Source of the DNA: Amycolatopsis sp. EV170708-02-1
GTDB taxonomy: Bacteria > Actinomycetota > Actinomycetes > Mycobacteriales > Pseudonocardiaceae
Length of the DNA stretch: 64,000 bases
Assembly: GCF_022479115.1 (NCBI RefSeq)
Contig: NZ_CP092497.1
Location: 5,766,001-5,830,000 of the forward strand
Direction of reading: 5' to 3'
Under the pieces are notes generated by a model. It had not been told where the DNA came from. It saw only the letters and a list, made by a program, of their open reading frames with translations, and did not search any database. Numbering within the stretch: the stretch's first letter is position 1; every line of letters begins with the position of its first letter. Positions 1-8,345 of the stretch are shown here, piece by piece. The translations under genes and the position numbers were made by a program.

Positions 1-1082
1 TCGGTCAGCGTGCCGGTCTTGTCCACGCAGAGCACGTCCATCGCTGCCAGGTCCTGGATCGCGTTGAGCCGCTTGACGATCACCTTCCGCCGCGACAGCA
101 GCATCGCGCCCCGCGCCAGATTCGTCGTGACGATCACCGGGAGCATCTCCGGGGTCAGCCCGACCGCCACCGCCGCCGCGAACATCCCCGCCTGCGCCCA
201 GTCGCCGGTCACCGTGCCGTTGACCACCAGCACGATCGGCACCATCACCAGCATGAACCGGATCAAGGTCCAGCCGACCGCGCGCACTCCCCGATCGAAA
301 CTCGACTCCGGACGCCGACCGGAAAGCTCCGCCGCGACAGCACCGGAATAGGTGCCGGCTCCGGTCGAGACCACCACCGCCGTCGCGGTTCCGCCGAGCA
401 CCGAGGTCCCGGCGAAACACAGGGACGGCATGTCGACCAGTTCCGGTTCGTGCCGACGCGGGGGCCCGCCGGCGGGCGGCAGCCGCTTGGAGACCGGCAG
501 GGCTTCACCCGACAACGCGGATTGGTCCACGAGCAATCCGGAAGCGGCGACCACCCGCAGGTCGGCGGGTACGAGGTCACCCGGGCCCAGTAACACGACG
601 TCGCCCGGCACCAGATCCTCCGGCGGAATTTCACGTTCGAGCGCCGGATAGCCGTCGCCGGCACGGCGCCGGACGGTCACCGTCGTCCTCACCCCACGGC
701 GCAGTGCCCGCACCGCCCGATCGGACCGGGTGTACTGCCAGAACCGCAGCGCCACACTCAGCGCCACCATCACGCCGACCGTGACCGCCCCGCGCAGATC
801 ACCCACGACCACGAAAACCACACCGAGACCCGTCAGCAACGCGACGAACGGGCTGGACACCGCCGCCGCGACCCGCCTGGCGCCGGAATCGACGACGTCA
901 CGCGTCCGGTTCTCGCCCAGGGCACGCAGGCGGCTCTCAGCTTCGGATTCGGTCAGCCCTTTCGGCGAGCCGCCCAGCCGCTGGAACACCGTGAGAACGG
1001 GAGCCAGGGCGAGTTCACGCAGCATCGCGTCATCGCCCGAGCCGGGACCGCGTCGCGTCCGCGACACGGGAAGTGAAGTCAT
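1..1082 (-). CDS. mgtA: Magnesium-type P-type ATPase (MgtA-like), N-terminal part
   Basis: Partial gene; the reading frame leaves the left edge. About 360 residues are visible. They run through a cation-ATPase N-terminal domain, two hydrophobic pairs and the actuator domain with its SGE loop. Next comes a segment with TPEMLPVIVTT and NLARGAMLLS, and then the phosphorylation motif DKTGTLT at the window edge. The TPEMLP and ILS/VIVK wording is typical of P3B (MgtA/MgtB) Mg2+ importers rather than P1B heavy-metal or P2 calcium pumps. The ATG at 1082 follows an AGGAC motif. The gene is divergent from an ArsR repressor with a palindrome between them. Substrate is inferred from family wording only. 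Confidence 0.85.
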   Translation of the reverse strand, partial: MTSLPVSRTRRGPGSGDDAMLRELALAPVLTVFQRLGGSPKGLTESEAESRLRALGENRTRDVVDSGARRVAAAVSSPFVALLTGLGVVFVVVGDLRGAVTVGVMVALSVALRFWQYTRSDRAVRALRRGVRTTVTVRRRAGDGYPALEREIPPEDLVPGDVVLLGPGDLVPADLRVVAASGLLVDQSALSGEALPVSKRLPPAGGPPRRHEPELVDMPSLCFAGTSVLGGTATAVVVSTGAGTYSGAVAAELSGRRPESSFDRGVRAVGWTLIRFMLVMVPIVLVVNGTVTGDWAQAGMFAAAVAVGLTPEMLPVIVTTNLARGAMLLSRRKVIVKRLNAIQDLAAMDVLCVDKTGTLT

Positions 1083-1154
1083 CCGAAAAGTCCTGTCCGT
1101 GGAGGCCGGTGCTGCGGAAACCACAGCGACAGCTGCCACGCGGACGGCACGGGC

Positions 1155-1223
1155 CTACCCCGGCCCGGCGGCGTACGGCCGGGAGTCCGCGTGACTGCGA
1201 CTACTACTTCCTTCGCCGGTCAC
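1155..1223 (-). CDS. Possible 22-aa leader peptide in the ATPase 5' region
   Basis: A short frame on the same strand as the ATPase gene, ending about 72 bases before its start. It begins with GTG behind a strong GGGAGGTGAG ribosome binding site and encodes a Ser/Gly/Pro-rich 22-residue peptide ending in PYAAGPG. An upstream ORF in a Mg2+-transporter leader could act in translation-coupled control, as known for enterobacterial mgtA. No homology is claimed and the frame may be chance. Confidence 0.3.
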   Translation of the reverse strand: MTGEGSSSRSHADSRPYAAGPG

Positions 1224-1292
1224 CCGGCTCACCTCCCTCCGCACCTCACGTCGTGAGCCTGAAACCAGTCAAGCGCACACCCCCGGAACAGT

Positions 1293-1314
1293 CAAACACT
1301 TGTGCAAGTGTTTG
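1293..1314. promoter_or_regulatory. ArsR-type operator palindrome
   Basis: A 22-bp inverted repeat with half sites CAAACACTTG and CAAGTGTTTG separated by TG. It lies between the divergent ATPase and ArsR genes, 42 bp before the repressor start. The size and symmetry fit an ArsR/SmtB dimer site. It would allow one protein to control itself and the transporter. Confidence 0.6.
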
Positions 1315-1355
1315 TCCTACGTCACGCTGGGAGGGCCACCTGAGAGGATGACCCC

Positions 1356-1709
1356 GTGCCCGCCGCCCATCCCCCGCAGACCGAGCCCCTGCCGCCTGAC
1401 GTCCTCCAAGACGCCGCGGCGACCTTCGGGCTGCTCTCGGCCACCGTCCGCCTGCACATCATGTGGCTGCTGGCCTCCGGCGAACGCGACGTCGGCACGC
1501 TCGCCACCGAAACCGGGCAAACCGTCGCCACCACCAGCCAGCATCTGAGCAAGCTCAAACTCGCCGGGCTCGTCCGTTCACGCCGTGAAGGCAAGCGGCA
1601 GATCTACCTCGTCGACGACCCCCATGTCCTCGACATCGTCCACCTCACGGTCCAGCACCACACCGACCTGCGAGCGCCGTCGCGCCGACGACGATCCCGC
1701 AGCGCTTGA
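1356..1709 (+). CDS. ArsR/SmtB-family winged-helix repressor
   Basis: 117 aa, GTG start behind GAGAGGATG. The core from about residue 20 to 85 is a classic ArsR fold: AATFGLLSATVRLHIMWLL, then the recognition-helix region TTSQHLSKLKLAGLV and a beta-wing SRREGKRQIYLV. No CVC metal-binding motif is present in the DNA-binding helix. A His-rich stretch near the C-terminus (DIVHLTVQHH) could be an alpha5-type metal site as in CzrA/NmtR. The Arg-rich tail is unusual. A palindrome just upstream and a divergent P-type ATPase suggest it represses both genes; this is inferred. Confidence 0.85.
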   Translation: MPAAHPPQTEPLPPDVLQDAAATFGLLSATVRLHIMWLLASGERDVGTLATETGQTVATTSQHLSKLKLAGLVRSRREGKRQIYLVDDPHVLDIVHLTVQHHTDLRAPSRRRRSRSA

Positions 1710-1737
1710 CGCGCAGCACCGCCCCTCCTCCTGCCGA

Positions 1738-2595
1738 TCAAGAACGAGGCTGCGGAGAGTCACCGTCCTCAGCATCCACGACATCGAGCGTCTCTTCCGC
1801 CAGCCTCGTCGACGCGTCCCGAATCCGTCCGTCGAGTGCCGCGAAAACCTGTTCCGCGCGGATGGCTGGCCAGTCCGGGGGAAGATGTTCGGCGGGGAGA
1901 TGGGGATCCTGGCGGACGGCCTGAAGCCAGTCGGTGTGCAACAGCAGGCGGCGCGCGAGGTCGTCCGGCGCCGACGGGAGGGGACTCGGCACGTCCCACC
2001 GGTCGAGGAAGGCGTGGTACCGGGCGGAGATCTCGTCGATGTCGAAGGCCTTGCGGACCAGGTCCGCTGATTCGGTCGGCTTGGCCTCCTGCGCGGTGAA
2101 CACCGTGACGTGGTCGAGCAGGCCGAGCGGACCGGCGATCGCGGTGACGTCCCGCGTGCCCGGCGCGATCCACAAACCGTTCTGCAGCAACCCGAAACCT
2201 GCCCAGACGAGCTGACTGCGCAAATCGTGCCGCTCACTGCGCCTGCTGTCGGGCAGCGAGTAGCCGACGAGTGTCCAGGTGCCGTCCCAGTCGCGATTGA
2301 CCGCACCGGTGTCCCAGATCCGCCGCCGGCCGTCCTCCAGCACCTCGGTCGCGCGGGCCGTCAGTCCAAAGTAGACCCGGCGGCCGTGACGCTGCCTCGT
2401 CAGCAGCCCGCGGCCGACCATCCGGGTCAGCGTGGAGCGCACCGCCTCCTCCGAGACGCCCACCCTGGCGAACACGTCGATCACGCTGCCGGAGTAGACG
2501 GCGGTGTCGCGCCCGAGCACGTACAGCCCCAGGAAGTTGAGCATCAAGGATTGCGGCCGATGGGCCGGGCCGGGCGCGGTGTCGTCTTCGGTCAC
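1738..2595 (-). CDS. PaaX-family transcriptional regulator
   Basis: 285 aa from the GTG at 2595; a longer frame exists but would run into the divergent promoter. The N-terminal winged helix (LMLNFLGLYVLGR, then VSEEAVRSTLTRMVGRGLL) and the middle domain with DWDGTWTLVGYSLPDSRR are characteristic of PaaX repressors. Family members bind aryl- or acyl-CoA thioesters. It is divergent from an operon with a CoA ligase, MaoC hydratase and SDR, so it most likely represses that operon until a CoA intermediate accumulates. Length fits the family. Confidence 0.85.
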   Translation of the reverse strand: MTEDDTAPGPAHRPQSLMLNFLGLYVLGRDTAVYSGSVIDVFARVGVSEEAVRSTLTRMVGRGLLTRQRHGRRVYFGLTARATEVLEDGRRRIWDTGAVNRDWDGTWTLVGYSLPDSRRSERHDLRSQLVWAGFGLLQNGLWIAPGTRDVTAIAGPLGLLDHVTVFTAQEAKPTESADLVRKAFDIDEISARYHAFLDRWDVPSPLPSAPDDLARRLLLHTDWLQAVRQDPHLPAEHLPPDWPAIRAEQVFAALDGRIRDASTRLAEETLDVVDAEDGDSPQPRS

Positions 2596-2630
2596 GGAGA
2601 GCAGCTTAACCGATGATGTTGGGCAGATTG

Positions 2631-2660
2631 TTGACGGCGGTTTCAATTCTGACCTACTTT
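2631..2660 (+). promoter_or_regulatory. Candidate promoter of the SDR operon
   Basis: TTGACG followed after 18 bases by TACTTT, about 30 bases before the SDR start codon and inside the PaaX/SDR intergenic region. This is a reasonable sigma-70-like match. No experimental basis. Confidence 0.35.
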
Positions 2661-2692
2661 GGGCTCGCAACGGACGACGAGAGGACGGCTCC

Positions 2693-3598
2693 ATGGACTT
2701 GTCGGGCAAGGTCACGGTGGTCACCGGCGGTGGCCGCGGGCTGGGGCGCGCCTACGCCGAAGCTCTCGCCGCCGCGGGTGCGGCCGTCGTGGTCAACGAC
2801 GTGGACGAGGCGGCGGCCGGTGAAACCGTCGCGACGATCGCGGCGGCGGGCGGGCGTGCCGTTCCCGTGATCGCGCCCGTGGGTGGCGCGGAGGTCGCCG
2901 ACCGGCTGGTCCGCACCGCGATCGAGGAGTTCGGCCGGCTCGATGTGATGGTCACCAACGCGGGCATCCTGCGCGACCGGGTGCTGTGGAAGATGTCGGA
3001 CGAGGACTTCGACGACGTCGTCCGCGTCCACCTTCGCGGCACCTTCACCTGCGCGCGGGCGGCCGCCGTGCGGATGAGGGAACAGGGAGAAGGCGGCAGG
3101 CTGATCCTCGTTTCGTCCCCCGCGGGGCAACGGGGCAATTTCGGGCAGACCAACTACGCCGCCGCGAAGGCCGGGATCGCCGCGATGGCGCGCACCTGGG
3201 CGATGGAACTGGCCAAGGCGGAAATCCTGGTCAACGCCGTCGTCCCGGTCGCCGCGACCGAAATGACCCGCACCATCCCGGCCTTCGCCCCGGCGATCGA
3301 CGAGGCCGAACGCGCCGGAAAGCCGTTCCCGCCTTGGCTCCGCCGGGACGAAGGGCTGGGGACGGCCGAGGACGCCGCGTCGCTCGTCGTTTTCCTGGCT
3401 TCGGACGAAGCGAAGGGCGTCACCGGCCAGGCGATCGGCATCGGCGGTGACCGGCTCACCCTCTGGGCGCATCCGCGGGAGAAGGCCGTCGCCTTCGCCG
3501 ACGGCGGCTGGACCGCCGGCGGAATCGCGGCCGAATGGCCGGGTGGGGTCGGCGCGGCGCCCGAGACTTTCGGGATCCCGGCGCCGAAAGGACCGTGA
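2693..3598 (+). CDS. SDR-family 3-hydroxyacyl-CoA dehydrogenase-like
   Basis: 301 aa; ATG at 2693 behind GAGAGGA. A classical short-chain dehydrogenase: cofactor loop TGGGRGLG at 11-18, NAG at 89-91, Ser141/142, and YxxxK at 155-159. The extra C-terminal segment (about 45 residues after GGDRLTLWAH) resembles the hydroxyacyl-CoA dehydrogenase part of multifunctional MFE-2 proteins. First gene of a five-gene operon that also holds a MaoC hydratase, so it probably oxidises the 3-hydroxyacyl-CoA produced by the hydratase. Substrate unknown. The next gene starts one base after the stop. Confidence 0.85.
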   Translation: MDLSGKVTVVTGGGRGLGRAYAEALAAAGAAVVVNDVDEAAAGETVATIAAAGGRAVPVIAPVGGAEVADRLVRTAIEEFGRLDVMVTNAGILRDRVLWKMSDEDFDDVVRVHLRGTFTCARAAAVRMREQGEGGRLILVSSPAGQRGNFGQTNYAAAKAGIAAMARTWAMELAKAEILVNAVVPVAATEMTRTIPAFAPAIDEAERAGKPFPPWLRRDEGLGTAEDAASLVVFLASDEAKGVTGQAIGIGGDRLTLWAHPREKAVAFADGGWTAGGIAAEWPGGVGAAPETFGIPAPKGP

Positions 3599-3599
3599 C

Positions 3600-4493
3600 A
3601 TGCCCATCGACATCGACGCGGTGGTCGCGATCGACGTGCACACCCACGCCGAAATCTCCAAGGACGGGCACGGTTCGCTGAGCCCGGCTCTGTTCGGAGC
3701 CTCGGAAAAGTACTTCAAGGCACACGGGCACCGGCAGCCGTCCATCGCGGAAACGGCGGCGTACTACCGGGAGCGCGACATGGCCGCGGTCGTGTTCACC
3801 GTCGATGCCGAACACGCCACCGGCCATCCGCGGATCGCGAACGAGGAGGTCGCCGAGAGCTGCTCCGAACACGGGGACGTGCTCATCCCCTTCGCGAGCG
3901 TCGACCCGTGGAAGGGCAAGGCCGGCGTCCGCGAAGCACGCAGGCTGGTCGAAGAGCACGGCGTCCGCGGCTTCAAATTCCATCCGAGCATCCAGGACTT
4001 CGCTCCGAACGATCCGATGGCGTATCCGCTGTACGAGGTCATCGAAGAACTCGAGGTGCCCGCGCTCTTCCACACCGGACAGACCGGCATCGGCGCCGGT
4101 GTTCCCGGCGGCGGCGGGATCCGGCTCAAGTATTCGAATCCCATGCTGGTCGACGACGTCGCGGTGGACTTCCCCGAGCTCCGGATCATCCTCGCGCATC
4201 CGTCGTTCCCCTGGCAGGACGAGGCGTTGGCGGTCGCGACGCACAAGCCGTACGTCCACATCGACCTGTCCGGCTGGTCGCCGAAGTACTTCCCGCCGCA
4301 ACTGGTGCGCTACGCCAACACCCTGTTGAAGGACAAGGTCCTGTTCGGTTCCGACTACCCGGTGATCGCCCCGGACCGCTGGCTCGCCGACTTCGCCGAA
4401 CTGGAGATCAAACCCGAAGTCCGCCCGAAGATCCTCAAGGACAACGCGGCGAGGCTGCTGGGTCTCGTCAAAGGCGATCAGGAGAAACCATGA
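3600..4493 (+). CDS. Amidohydrolase-2 family metal-dependent hydrolase/decarboxylase
   Basis: 297 aa; ATG at 3600 with GAAAGGA ahead of it. A TIM-barrel metalloenzyme with HTH at 14-16, FKFHPS (His128), LFHTG (His158), LAHPSFPW (His200) and FGSDYP (Asp252). This is the ligand pattern of the ACMSD/gamma-resorcylate decarboxylase-like group. In an acyl-CoA operon under PaaX it could hydrolyse or decarboxylate a ring-cleavage intermediate. Exact reaction not determinable. The stop overlaps the next start (ATGA). Confidence 0.8.
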   Translation: MPIDIDAVVAIDVHTHAEISKDGHGSLSPALFGASEKYFKAHGHRQPSIAETAAYYRERDMAAVVFTVDAEHATGHPRIANEEVAESCSEHGDVLIPFASVDPWKGKAGVREARRLVEEHGVRGFKFHPSIQDFAPNDPMAYPLYEVIEELEVPALFHTGQTGIGAGVPGGGGIRLKYSNPMLVDDVAVDFPELRIILAHPSFPWQDEALAVATHKPYVHIDLSGWSPKYFPPQLVRYANTLLKDKVLFGSDYPVIAPDRWLADFAELEIKPEVRPKILKDNAARLLGLVKGDQEKP

Positions 4494-4942
4494 CGCACGC
4501 GAACGGCATCGAAGAGATCAAGGCGCTCGCCGGCGCGGACCTCGGCCATGGCGACTGGGTGGAGATCACCCAGGAACGCATCGACCGGTTCGCCGACGCG
4601 ACCGACGATCACCAATGGATCCACGTCGACCCCGAACGCGCCGCCGTCGGACCGTTCGGTGGAACCATCGCGCACGGATACCTGACCCTTTCCCTCCTGA
4701 TCCCGCTTTTCTCCAGCCTGCTTCAGATCACGGGCGTGCGGATGAGCGTGAACTACGGGTTGGAAAGGGTGCGTTTCCCCAGTCCCGTCCCGGCCGGCGG
4801 CAAGATCCGCCTCGCGGGGAAGGTCGCCGAAGTCGTCGACATCGCCGACGGCGTGCAGATGGTGCTCGACTTCACGATCGAACTCGACGGCTCCGCCAAA
4901 CCGGCCTGCGTCGCGCGGGCCGTCTACCGGCATTACGCCTGA
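4490..4942 (+). CDS. MaoC-like (R)-specific enoyl-CoA hydratase
   Basis: 150 aa, translationally coupled to the amidohydrolase (ATGA overlap). A single hot-dog domain with the hydratase-2 motif: DATDDHQWIHVDPERA (Asp40, His45 as likely catalytic pair), followed by the turn GPFGGTIAHGYLTLSL. The length is normal for the NodN/MaoC subgroup. It should hydrate a trans-2-enoyl-CoA to the 3-hydroxyacyl-CoA used by the SDR encoded two genes upstream. Confidence 0.85.
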   Translation: MTHANGIEEIKALAGADLGHGDWVEITQERIDRFADATDDHQWIHVDPERAAVGPFGGTIAHGYLTLSLLIPLFSSLLQITGVRMSVNYGLERVRFPSPVPAGGKIRLAGKVAEVVDIADGVQMVLDFTIELDGSAKPACVARAVYRHYA

Positions 4943-4958
4943 CGAGGAGGAGAAGGCC

Positions 4959-6260
4959 ATGGGCAACGTCCAGCTCCGCCGAGCGGTCGCTTCGAGCTAT
5001 CTCGGCAGCCTGATCGAGTACTACGACTTCCTGCTCTACGCCACGGCGTCCGCTGTGGTGTTCAACAAGGTCTTCTTCTCCAATCTGGATCCCGCGCTCG
5101 CCACGGTGGCCAGCTTCGGCACGTTCGCCACCGGATACCTCGCGCGGCCGCTGGGTGGCGTGCTCTTCGGCCATTTCGGCGACAGGCTCGGCCGCAAGCG
5201 GATGCTCGTGATGACCATGACGCTGATGGGCGTCTCCAGCTTCCTCATCGGGCTTTTGCCGACCTACGGCCAGATCGGCGCGGCCGCACCGCTCGGGCTG
5301 ATCCTGCTGCGGGTGCTGCAAGGCGTCTCGGTCGGCGGCGAATGGGGCGGAGCGGTCCTGATGTCGGCGGAGCACGCCACCACACGGCGTGGTCTGTGGG
5401 CGAGTTTCGCGAACGCGGGAGCGCCCAGCGGGATGGTCGTGTCCACTCTCGCGATGACGACGACGGTGGCCGTCACCGGGGAGGCCGCGTTCCTCGATTG
5501 GGGCTGGCGTGTGCCGTTCCTGCTCAGCGTGGTGCTGCTCGCGATCGGGTTGTTCGTCCGCTCCAGGGTCGAGGAGACCCCGGTGTTCCTTGCCGCGAAG
5601 ACCACGGCGCCACGCCGGCGCTTCCCGCTCGTGGCCGTGCTGCGTGACCAGCCGAAGACGCTTTCGCTGGGCGTCGGAGTCGGTCTCGCGGCGTTCGTCG
5701 TGCAGGCGACGTTGACCACTTTCGTGCTCGCATACGGCGTTCAAGCGGGCCATGGACGGCAAGCGGTGCTCAACGCGCTCACCGTTTCGTCCGCCTGCGC
5801 GGTCTTCGGGATCGTCGGCTGGTCGGCGGCCTCGGACCGGTTCGGCAGGCGGCCGATCGTGATGATCGGCGCGCTGGTGACAGCGGTTTACGGATTCCTG
5901 CTGTTCCCGCTCGTCGACAGCGGGAACGGGGCGTTGCTGCTCGTGGCGCTCGTCGTGGGGCAAGGCGTGCTTCACCCCATGATGTACGGGCCACTGGCCG
6001 CTCTCTACACCGAACTGTTCGCCACGGAGAACCGGTACACGGGAGCCTCACTCGGCTATCAGCTCGCCGGACTCGGCGCGGGCTTCGCGCCGGTGCTGTT
6101 CGCGGAGTTCCAGCGCGCGTCCGGCGGAGCCTCGACGACGGCGGTCTCCTGGACGATCGCGGCGTTCTGCCTGCTGTCGGTCGGTTGCGTGCTGGCGCTG
6201 AAGGAAACGAACCGGCGAGACTTGGCCGAAAATCGCCCCTCCGTCCGAACCGCCGATTAG
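4959..6260 (+). CDS. MFS transporter, metabolite:H+ symporter (MHS) type
   Basis: 433 aa, GAGGAGGAG ribosome binding site. About 12 hydrophobic segments; the loop 2-3 signature GHFGDRLGRKRMLV and the segment LRVLQGVSVGGEWGGAVLM are typical of the MHS group (ShiA, ProP, KgtP relatives). N-terminus SSYLGSLIEYYDFLLYATA is also diagnostic. It probably imports the aromatic or carboxylic acid that the operon activates and degrades. A Gln/Arg-free first helix pair and normal length argue that it is intact. Confidence 0.85.
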   Translation: MGNVQLRRAVASSYLGSLIEYYDFLLYATASAVVFNKVFFSNLDPALATVASFGTFATGYLARPLGGVLFGHFGDRLGRKRMLVMTMTLMGVSSFLIGLLPTYGQIGAAAPLGLILLRVLQGVSVGGEWGGAVLMSAEHATTRRGLWASFANAGAPSGMVVSTLAMTTTVAVTGEAAFLDWGWRVPFLLSVVLLAIGLFVRSRVEETPVFLAAKTTAPRRRFPLVAVLRDQPKTLSLGVGVGLAAFVVQATLTTFVLAYGVQAGHGRQAVLNALTVSSACAVFGIVGWSAASDRFGRRPIVMIGALVTAVYGFLLFPLVDSGNGALLLVALVVGQGVLHPMMYGPLAALYTELFATENRYTGASLGYQLAGLGAGFAPVLFAEFQRASGGASTTAVSWTIAAFCLLSVGCVLALKETNRRDLAENRPSVRTAD

Positions 6261-6270
6261 GAGAGCATGG

Positions 6271-7713
6271 ATGTGCGACGAGGGAATCGGCGGCTGGCCC
6301 GCCCGCCGTGCGCGGATCTCGCCCGGCCGGACCGCGCTGCTCTTCGAGGACGAGCCGACGACCTACGCCCAGCTGTCCCAGCGGATCGCGAAGCTCGCGT
6401 CACGGCTCAACGCCGCGGGCGTGCGGCAAGGAGACCGGGTGGCGTACCTCGGCCCGAACCACCCGTCGTTCGTCGAGACCCTCTTCGCGACGACCTCGCT
6501 CGGGGCGATCTTCGTCCCGATCAACTTCCGGCTGTCCGCGCCGGAGGTCGAGCATGTCCTCACCGATTCCGGTGCCACGGTGCTGATCCACGCGCCCCGG
6601 GACATTCCGGAGAATCTCACTGTTCGAACCGTCGCGCTGGACGACTACGAAGCCTGGCTCACCGAAAGCGGTGTGGAACCGGCCGCCGTGACGGTGGCTC
6701 CCGACGACGTCGCACTGATCCTCTACACCTCCGGCACGACGGGGCGGCCGAAGGGCGCGACGCTCACCCACGCCAATCTGCTTTGGAACACCTTCAACCT
6801 GCTGATCGGGGTCGACGTCGCGGGCGACGAGGTCGCGCTCGTCACCGCGCCGCTCTTCCACATCGCCGCGCTCGCACAGACCTTGCTGCCGACGCTGATC
6901 AAGGGCGGCTGTGCCCTCCTCACCCCGTCGTGGGACGTCGACGGCTGCTTCGACCTGATCGAGCGGCACCGAGTGACCTGGATGTTCGGCGTGACGACGA
7001 TGTACGCGGCGCTCGCGGCCTCCCCTCGATGGCCGACGGCCGACCTGTCGTCGGTACGCAGCCTGCTGTGCGGCGGCGCGTCGGTACCGGAGGAGCTGGT
7101 ACGGACGTATCAGCGTCGCGGCCTCGTTTTCTGCCAGGGGTACGGGATGACCGAGACCGCGCCGGGAGTGACGTTCCTGGAGGCTCGGGAAAGCCGCGGC
7201 CGGGCAGGCTCGGCGGGCGTGCCGGTGTTCTTCGCCGACGTCCGGCTGGACACGCCCGGAACCGGCGAGATCCAGGTGAAGGGACCGAATGTGTCGCCCG
7301 GCTACTGGCGAAACCGAGCCGCGACGGCGGCGGCGTTCACCGAGGACGGCTGGTTCCGCACCGGCGACCTCGCCACCGTCGACGAGGATGGGCATTACCG
7401 GATAGTCGACCGGCTCAAGGACATGTTCATCTCCGGCGGGGAGAACGTGTACCCGGCCGAGGTGGAGAACGCCCTCTTCGAGCATCCGGCGGTGACCGAG
7501 ACGGCCGTGATCGGTGTCCCTGACAAGAAATGGGGCGAGGTCGGCTACGCCTTCGTCGTCCCTTCCGGTGACGTCAGCGCCGGGGATCTGCGCGACTTCC
7601 TGCTGGGCAGGCTGGCGAAATACAAGGTGCCCGCGCGGTTCGAGTTCGTCGAGCGGTTGCCGAGGACCGCGTCCGGGAAAGTGCGGAAATCCGAACTGCG
7701 AGCACGGTACTGA
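6271..7713 (+). CDS. Acyl/aryl-CoA synthetase (AMP-binding, ANL superfamily)
   Basis: 480 aa. The P-loop-like motif LYTSGTTGRPKG is at 151-162. Further along are the YGMTE adenylate motif, the hinge region GWFRTGDLATVDEDGHY and SGGENVYPAEVE, and the C-terminal catalytic lysine in PRTASGK near residue 472. All ANL core motifs are intact. The start is at 6271 rather than the overlapping ATG at 6267, which is out of frame; GGAG lies just upstream. As last gene of the operon it should activate the imported acid with ATP and CoA. Short, as in fatty-acid/aryl CoA ligases of the FadD3/FadD17 type. Confidence 0.88.
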   Translation: MCDEGIGGWPARRARISPGRTALLFEDEPTTYAQLSQRIAKLASRLNAAGVRQGDRVAYLGPNHPSFVETLFATTSLGAIFVPINFRLSAPEVEHVLTDSGATVLIHAPRDIPENLTVRTVALDDYEAWLTESGVEPAAVTVAPDDVALILYTSGTTGRPKGATLTHANLLWNTFNLLIGVDVAGDEVALVTAPLFHIAALAQTLLPTLIKGGCALLTPSWDVDGCFDLIERHRVTWMFGVTTMYAALAASPRWPTADLSSVRSLLCGGASVPEELVRTYQRRGLVFCQGYGMTETAPGVTFLEARESRGRAGSAGVPVFFADVRLDTPGTGEIQVKGPNVSPGYWRNRAATAAAFTEDGWFRTGDLATVDEDGHYRIVDRLKDMFISGGENVYPAEVENALFEHPAVTETAVIGVPDKKWGEVGYAFVVPSGDVSAGDLRDFLLGRLAKYKVPARFEFVERLPRTASGKVRKSELRARY

Positions 7714-7767
7714 CTCATCGGACTCCGAAGGGGACGGGCAAGCACCACGCGCCCGGAGAACCGGCCG

Positions 7768-7812
7768 GCGTTCCATCGGTCGACTTGGTACGCGGTGGTA
7801 TAGCCCCAAAGC
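7768..7812 (-). pseudogene. C-terminal scrap of a small secreted protein
   Basis: On the minus strand this short stretch reads LWGYTTAYQVDRWNAG. It matches the end of the intact secreted protein at 27033-27311 (LWGGGMSYQIDRWNVG). Nothing else of the gene is recognisable. It sits directly before a recombinase fragment, echoing the gene order near 27-31 kb. Confidence 0.5.
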
Positions 7813-8100
7813 GGGCTGCGGTCGTCGGATGCGTCCGCAACGAAGCCGCGTACTACCTCTGCCAGATCAGGAACAACGACCGAGACCGGCCGGACAAGTA
7901 CGCCGACCTCGCCGCCGACTCGACGAGGCCGATAAGGCGGAGCAACGTCCACTCGACGAAACGGACATCGATCTGCTGGACGCCCAGCCCCACCTGGCGC
8001 TCGACTTGGCCAAGGCCCCAAGACAGCCACTCGGCACACTGGCCGACATCACCCAGCTCAGGGTGGAACTACCCGCCGACCAGCTACCTGCAGGTCGATG
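7800..8100 (+). pseudogene. Remnant of a large serine recombinase
   Basis: Two frames joined by a frameshift near 7920 match the C-terminal half of the recombinase at 29545-31521. AAYYLCQIRNNDRDRPDKYA corresponds to its AYYLCRPNNNNRGRSDKFA. LDAQPHLALDLAKAP and the later VELPADQ correspond to its IDALPYLAMHLGSAP and IKLPADQ. The coiled-coil region between them is deleted and the catalytic domain is absent. It cannot be functional. Confidence 0.75.
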
Positions 8101-8345
8101 GCCAGGGCGCTGGAGAAGGCTCGTGCCTTGATGTCGACCATGCCGATGTTGAGCAGTACCCGGAGCTGGAGCTGATCGGCATGGCGGAGGTTGTCTTCCT
8201 CGAGGTGGCGACGGGTGCGCATGGTCAGGTCCGCGACGAAGCCGGGCCGCCATTCCTGTTTCGGGACGAACACCAGGATCGCGTCGCCGGTGGTCGTGGC
8301 CAGGGCCTCGGGCAGGATCCGGTCGACGAGGTCGCGTAGCCTCCG
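8058..8345 (-). pseudogene. Nucleotidyl-cyclase-like domain fragment
   Basis: The minus-strand frame reads LRDLVDRILPEALATT, TGDAILVFVPKQ, then RRHLEEDNLRHADQLQLRV and LLNIGMVDIKARAFSSAL. The pattern GDAILVFVP followed by RLRVLLNIG resembles the guanylate-cyclase-like domain seen in many actinomycete stand-alone regulators. Both ends are missing and it abuts the helicase fragment without a start. I cannot exclude another family. Confidence 0.35.

Noticed and set aside
1738..2724. 328-aa version of the PaaX gene starting at 2724
   Set aside because: The extra 43 residues have shadow composition and overlap the divergent SDR start; the GTG at 2595 gives the normal family N-terminus.
2654..3745. 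363-aa minus-strand frame
   Set aside because: Antisense shadow of the SDR gene; it would also overlap the divergent promoter.
6400..7809. 469-aa minus-strand frame
   Set aside because: Antisense to the CoA ligase, Arg/Gly-rich shadow composition with no domain.
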